Made by a program: the position numbers and the translations under genes. Positions 33,130-36,660 of a stretch of DNA of 36,660 bases are shown here, piece after piece (position 1 is the stretch's first letter; each line of letters begins with the position of its first letter). The stretch is from Candidatus Galligastranaerophilus faecipullorum (lineage in GTDB: Bacteria; Cyanobacteriota; Vampirovibrionia; Gastranaerophilales; Gastranaerophilaceae): NCBI GenBank assembly GCA_018713115.1, contig DVFS01000052.1, forward strand, positions 1-36,660, read 5' to 3'. Below the pieces are notes generated by a model. That model searched no databases, had not been told where the DNA came from, and worked only from the letters and a program-made list of their open reading frames with translations.

Positions 33130-34593
33130 TTATAAATCATTTCCGCAGTATGACAGGTTAAAACTCTTGTTGCACAGGGGAAAATCCGATACCCCGTTAT
33201 TTCTGACGGCAAGAGCCAGCCCGTACCAGTTGTTAAAAGACGGATCTTTAATTTTATACCTTGAAAGATTTGCATTCATATCGCTCAGCGCGATATGAAC
33301 CACTTCGCCCCTCCAGCCTTCAACTATTGAAATCGCCATGGAATCGGGGCTTATTTGATTGTCATTAACGGTTAAAACCTCTTCTTTATATCCGCCTTTA
33401 AGCATTTCAAGGATTCTTTTTGAAATTGAAAGCGACTCCATGGTTTCCTGATATCTCAGCTTAAACCTTGAGTTAACATCTCCTTTTCCTGTAAAAATTC
33501 TTCTGGGCAGGGCAAGATTTTTAAAACACTCATCAGGAAAGTCAAAACGCGAGTCCAAAACCACTCCGCAGGCGCGTGCCGCCAAGCCGACAAGACCTAT
33601 TTCGCGGGCTTTTTCAAGACTTACAACGCCCGTTTTTTCCAGCCTTGACATAACCGAAGAGTTTTTAAGCATGGTTTTAACCATTCTCTCAACATCTTTT
33701 TCAACTTTTGAAAGTGTTTTTAATGCACGGTCGATTTTTTTATCGTCTATATCAAAATTTACACCGCCTGTTTCGATTAATCCTCTGCCAAAACGGCTTC
33801 CCGAGAATTCAAGCATTGTGTTAATCACAAGAGTTCTTGTTGCACCAAAGACGGAAGCGCCCATAAGATAGGCAATATCTCCTGCAATGGCGCCTAAGTC
33901 GCCTATGTGGATTGCCGCACGTTCCATTTCAAGCGCAAGAGTTCTTATCAACTGTGCTCTTTTTGAAACATCTATGCCCCTCAGGCATTCCATAGCTTTT
34001 GAATATGCAAGATTATGTGCAATTACACTGTCTCCGCATATTGATTCAGCCAGTCTGTTTGACGGGTTTGTGCTCATAAGCTCCTCAACCCCTCTGTTCT
34101 GGTATCCGAGCATTATCTCAAGATGGTAAACGGTCTCTCCGTTGCACATAAATCTAAAGTGTCCGGGTTCAATAACGCCGGCATGGATAGGTCCTACCGC
34201 CACCTGATGCACTTCTTCGCCTTCCATTTCAAAGAATTTGTATTCTTTTTTATGGGAGCGCACGGGTTTGAGCCAGGGGTGATTGAGCGGCTCTATGCCG
34301 AATTGTTCGTAAAATTCTCTTTCAAATATATGAAAAGAGGGTATAACCTGCGTGAGTGATTCGTAACTTTTTTCATCCGCGCCAAATAAAGCGGATGAAA
34401 TATACAAATCACCTTTTTCATCATCTGCAAGCACCGCAAAAAGTTTTGTTGCACCCGCACCCCAGTCGGAGCCAAAAAAGCCGACAGGACGCAAATTCAG
34501 GTTTATTATCTCTTCTCTTAAAGTGTTGATATCGAGGTTTGGGATATCATTTAAGTTAACTTTGGTATTATTTTTTGTTTTAATCCAGTTCAT
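33130..34593 (-). CDS. Hydrogenase large subunit-like protein, NuoC-NuoD fusion lacking the CxxC metal ligands
   Basis: The 487-residue protein joins a NuoC/HycE N-terminal domain (about 1-115, with REFYEQFGIEPLNHPWLKP) to a NuoD/large-subunit domain (VGPIHAGVIEPGHFRF, GYQNRGVEEL, DSVIAHNLAYSKAMEC). In true [NiFe] enzymes two CxxC pairs hold the metal. Here the first is C186-G-D-S189, and the C-terminal region reads NKSFNLSYCGNDL with single Cys at 474 and 483, with no second pair and no cleavable extension. The Ni-Fe site is therefore not expected. This matches energy-converting hydrogenase-related (Ehr) complexes. GAGGAT lies 7 bases before the ATG. The partner proteins on either side are intact. 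Confidence 0.88.
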   Translation of the reverse strand: MNWIKTKNNTKVNLNDIPNLDINTLREEIINLNLRPVGFFGSDWGAGATKLFAVLADDEKGDLYISSALFGADEKSYESLTQVIPSFHIFEREFYEQFGIEPLNHPWLKPVRSHKKEYKFFEMEGEEVHQVAVGPIHAGVIEPGHFRFMCNGETVYHLEIMLGYQNRGVEELMSTNPSNRLAESICGDSVIAHNLAYSKAMECLRGIDVSKRAQLIRTLALEMERAAIHIGDLGAIAGDIAYLMGASVFGATRTLVINTMLEFSGSRFGRGLIETGGVNFDIDDKKIDRALKTLSKVEKDVERMVKTMLKNSSVMSRLEKTGVVSLEKAREIGLVGLAARACGVVLDSRFDFPDECFKNLALPRRIFTGKGDVNSRFKLRYQETMESLSISKRILEMLKGGYKEEVLTVNDNQISPDSMAISIVEGWRGEVVHIALSDMNANLSRYKIKDPSFNNWYGLALAVRNNGVSDFPLCNKSFNLSYCGNDL

Positions 34594-34604
34594 TTTATTA
34601 TCCT

Positions 34605-36035
34605 CTAAAATCCTGCAATCGTGCAGTTAATTATATTGTTTAAAAAGGGCGGAATATATACGCCGAGCACAAAAACAATTAAAAGCATTATTATTTGCGG
34701 CAGCACCATTAAAGCGCTGATTTTACTTTTATTTTCAAGCACACTTTGTGCCTTATCTTCGCTTAGTTTGTTAAATGCCATTTTTATTACCGCTTTTCCC
34801 ATACCCCAAAGAACTATGGTCAAAAGCAGTACAAACAGTGTACACAGCACATAGTGTTTTTCAATTATCATTGTTTTTATCATGATAAACTCGCTGATAA
34901 AAAGCACTGATGTCGGGAAGGCGCAAATTGCAAGGAATGAAAATATCCACAGCCACCCTGTTTTTTTGTCTGCTTCCATAAGCCCGTGAACCGATTTAAT
35001 TCTTTTTGTGGAGAACAGCTCAAGTATGTTTCCCGAAGTCAAAAAGAACGAAGCTTTTGCAAGAGAGTGCCCTATAAGGTGCAGAATAACCGCATACAAA
35101 GCGCTGCCGCCAAGAGCTGTGCCGATTGCAAGAATACCCATATTTTCAATCGAAGAGTATGCAAGCATTCTTTTGTAGTTTTTGATGTGATATACAAAAA
35201 CTGCCGTTACAAAAAGCGAGATAAAGCCTGTAATAAGGAGCATTATCCTTGCCCAGGAGTCACATTGGGCAATATCCAGAACTTTAAATACTCTTACTAT
35301 TACAAGAAAAGCGGAATTTAACAAAGTCGCCGACAAAAGTGCCGAAATGGGCGAGGGCGCTTCCGAGTGTGCGTCGGGAAGCCAGAAATGTACAGGCGCA
35401 AGACCCATTTTTGTACCGAAACCAAAGAGCATAAATACAAAAGACAATTTGAGCCAGAAGGGGTCAAAAAGCGCCGCGTTTTTGTATAGTTGTGCAAAAT
35501 CAAGAGTATTTATATCTCCCTGTGCAATGTTTAAAAATATTATTCCGACAAAAGCCAGTGCAATACCTATTGAGCAGATAAATACATATTTCCACGCAGC
35601 TTCAATAGAGTGTTTTGTTTTGTTAAAGTATATCAGGTATGCGCTTGAGAGTGTTGTAGCTTCTACAAAAATCCACGCTATACCCAGATTGCTCGATAAA
35701 ATCGTACCTGTCATTGCAAGTACAAAAACCATTATCATAAACGAATAATGTCCGATTTTTTTATCACTGCAGTCAAGGGTTTTTATATAGCCCGAGTTGT
35801 AAATTGCAACCATAAGAAAAACAACGGATAAAATAATTAAAAATATCAGATTTGTATTATCTGCCGTAAAGTAGGGTATGTTTCCGTTTCTGCCTATGCC
35901 CAGAGCCAGAAGTATTGTTGATACAAAATGTACAACTGCATACAAATTAAGCATGGCACAGTCGAAAACTTTTTTCTTTACAATTGCCATTAAGATGCAG
36001 GCAATAACCGGAAATATCAAAATTGCATTAATCAT
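34605..36035 (-). CDS. HyfF-like proton/cation-translocating membrane subunit (NuoL/M/N family)
   Basis: The 476-residue protein has about 14 transmembrane helices. Conserved residues of the Mrp-antiporter-like family are present: E125 in WIFVEATTLSS (helix 5 Glu), K209 in GTKMGLAPVHFWLPDAHSEAPSPISALLS and a later Lys in the AYSSIENMGI region. These form the half-channel that pumps protons or sodium in complex I and group 4 hydrogenases. It would couple electron flow through the adjacent soluble subunits to an ion gradient. It overlaps the HyfE-like gene by 8 bases and lies 11 bases before the large subunit gene. Confidence 0.9.
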   Translation of the reverse strand: MINAILIFPVIACILMAIVKKKVFDCAMLNLYAVVHFVSTILLALGIGRNGNIPYFTADNTNLIFLIILSVVFLMVAIYNSGYIKTLDCSDKKIGHYSFMIMVFVLAMTGTILSSNLGIAWIFVEATTLSSAYLIYFNKTKHSIEAAWKYVFICSIGIALAFVGIIFLNIAQGDINTLDFAQLYKNAALFDPFWLKLSFVFMLFGFGTKMGLAPVHFWLPDAHSEAPSPISALLSATLLNSAFLVIVRVFKVLDIAQCDSWARIMLLITGFISLFVTAVFVYHIKNYKRMLAYSSIENMGILAIGTALGGSALYAVILHLIGHSLAKASFFLTSGNILELFSTKRIKSVHGLMEADKKTGWLWIFSFLAICAFPTSVLFISEFIMIKTMIIEKHYVLCTLFVLLLTIVLWGMGKAVIKMAFNKLSEDKAQSVLENKSKISALMVLPQIIMLLIVFVLGVYIPPFLNNIINCTIAGF

Positions 36036-36660
36036 TGCTGTAATCCTTTAAATCTGACAGGTTTGAAACTTCAAGGTCTTTAAACTCTCTGTTTATTTCA
36101 TTGATGAAAAGTCCGAGAATGTAAATCGCTATAAATACATCAAGTAACACGCCCATATTTACAAGAACGGGCATTTCTTTTGCAACGGATAATGACAGGA
36201 GAAATATGCCGTTTTCCATTGTAATAAATTCTATAACATTTGAAATGATTTTGTGCTTAATTGTGATAAGCCACAGGCTTATTATTATCGTTGCAACCGA
36301 CACGCCGAAGTATATGGGAGAAATCATCTTCATTGTACCGGAGTTTATAAAGTAGTTGGGAACAAGGAATCCCGCCAGAAGGATAATACTTGCAATTACA
36401 AGGCAGTAAAAATGCGGAATATTCGCTCCTATATCGCGGTTAGCACGTGTTTTTTTCACCACTTTAAACAAAAACCAGGGAATAACAATTGATTTTACAA
36501 TAAGTGTTTCAACGGTTAAAAATGCTATATTTAGTGCATTCTGGTGGTGAAAGTTGCAGGCGCATATTAAAAATAAAAGCACACCCTGAATTACAAGCAG
36601 TCTGAGGTGGGCTGCTATCCTGCTTGTAGCGGCAAGATAGAGCATTGTAAGCCCGAAAAG
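36028..36660 (-). CDS. HyfE-like membrane subunit, 5' end outside the window
   Basis: At least 210 residues are visible, with six or seven transmembrane helices and a NuoK-like core including VITMENGIFLLSLSVAKEMPVLVNMGVLLDVF. That segment corresponds to the Glu-bearing helices of HyfE/NuoK (M-E-N-G). The reading frame stays open to the window edge with residues (LFGLTMLY) that fit the first helix of HyfE, so an internal ATG at 36645 is unlikely to be the true start. It is probably preceded by HyfB/HyfC-like genes beyond the window. Confidence 0.88.
   Translation of the reverse strand, partial: LFGLTMLYLAATSRIAAHLRLLVIQGVLLFLICACNFHHQNALNIAFLTVETLIVKSIVIPWFLFKVVKKTRANRDIGANIPHFYCLVIASIILLAGFLVPNYFINSGTMKMISPIYFGVSVATIIISLWLITIKHKIISNVIEFITMENGIFLLSLSVAKEMPVLVNMGVLLDVFIAIYILGLFINEINREFKDLEVSNLSDLKDYSND

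Noticed and set aside
33130-34593. Calling this operon a functional [NiFe] hydrogenase or formate hydrogenlyase
   Set aside because: Both CxxC metal-ligand pairs are incomplete in the large subunit, and no formate dehydrogenase gene is in the window.
34986-35748. Plus-strand frames opposite the HyfF-like gene
   Set aside because: They are antisense to an intact membrane subunit; no domain or ribosome site was seen.
1-36660. CRISPR arrays, insertion sequences or transposase genes
   Set aside because: No regularly spaced direct repeats, terminal inverted repeats with a transposase, or DDE/HUH-type coding motifs were seen.

Overview
The window looks like a chromosomal segment of an AT-rich, Gram-negative-type anaerobe. 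A TolC-like outer-membrane channel with an HlyD adaptor and an autotransporter-type barrel fragment indicate a double membrane; the hydrogenase-like complex and iron-sulfur flavoprotein fit anaerobic life. Several large proteins begin with MK(I/V) and then carry a short F-x-G motif within about 50 residues. From memory this is a habit of gut Vampirovibrionia (Melainabacteria, order Gastranaerophilales), so I favour that lineage. This is inference, not a database result.

Left part (1-9.3 kb), accessory: the 3' half of an initiator tRNA-Met with its terminator is followed by a complete R-S-E type ADP-ribosyltransferase. Next come a truncated barrel gene butted head-to-head against a AAA+ ATPase, a small membrane protein, and a convergent three-gene operon (AAA+ ATPase, membrane/coiled-coil protein, and a AAA-like paralogue that has lost Walker A and B). 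This block ends against two gene remnants, an aldo/keto reductase cut in mid-barrel and a frameshifted SDR. An intact aldo/keto reductase-TetR operon follows, with a near-consensus promoter overlapped by a tandem palindromic operator.

Middle (9.4-18.7 kb): a 1025-residue helical-repeat/HD-domain protein, a possible 24-codon membrane peptide coupled to a HAD phosphatase, an EF-hand/coiled-coil/GH108 muramidase, a family 2 glycosyltransferase, a broken receiver-like ORF before a small membrane histidine kinase, an isochorismatase-like hydrolase and a small exported protein.

Right part (18.7-36.7 kb): a five-gene efflux operon (outer-membrane channel, HlyD adaptor, double ATPase, two ABC-2 permeases) makes a complete envelope-spanning exporter. 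A DJ-1/PfpI protein and a 1019-residue FtsH-like protein follow; the latter keeps the zinc protease motif but has lost its ATPase motifs. Then come a membrane-anchored peroxiredoxin, a multi-pass metal exporter, a flavodoxin-like iron-sulfur protein, O-acetylhomoserine sulfhydrylase, and the end of a Hyf/Ech-type membrane operon. The large subunit of that complex lacks the paired CxxC nickel ligands, so it is probably an energy-converting hydrogenase-related (Ehr) complex rather than a hydrogenase. No CRISPR array, insertion sequence or integrase was seen, and no stretch over 300 bases lacks a gene.
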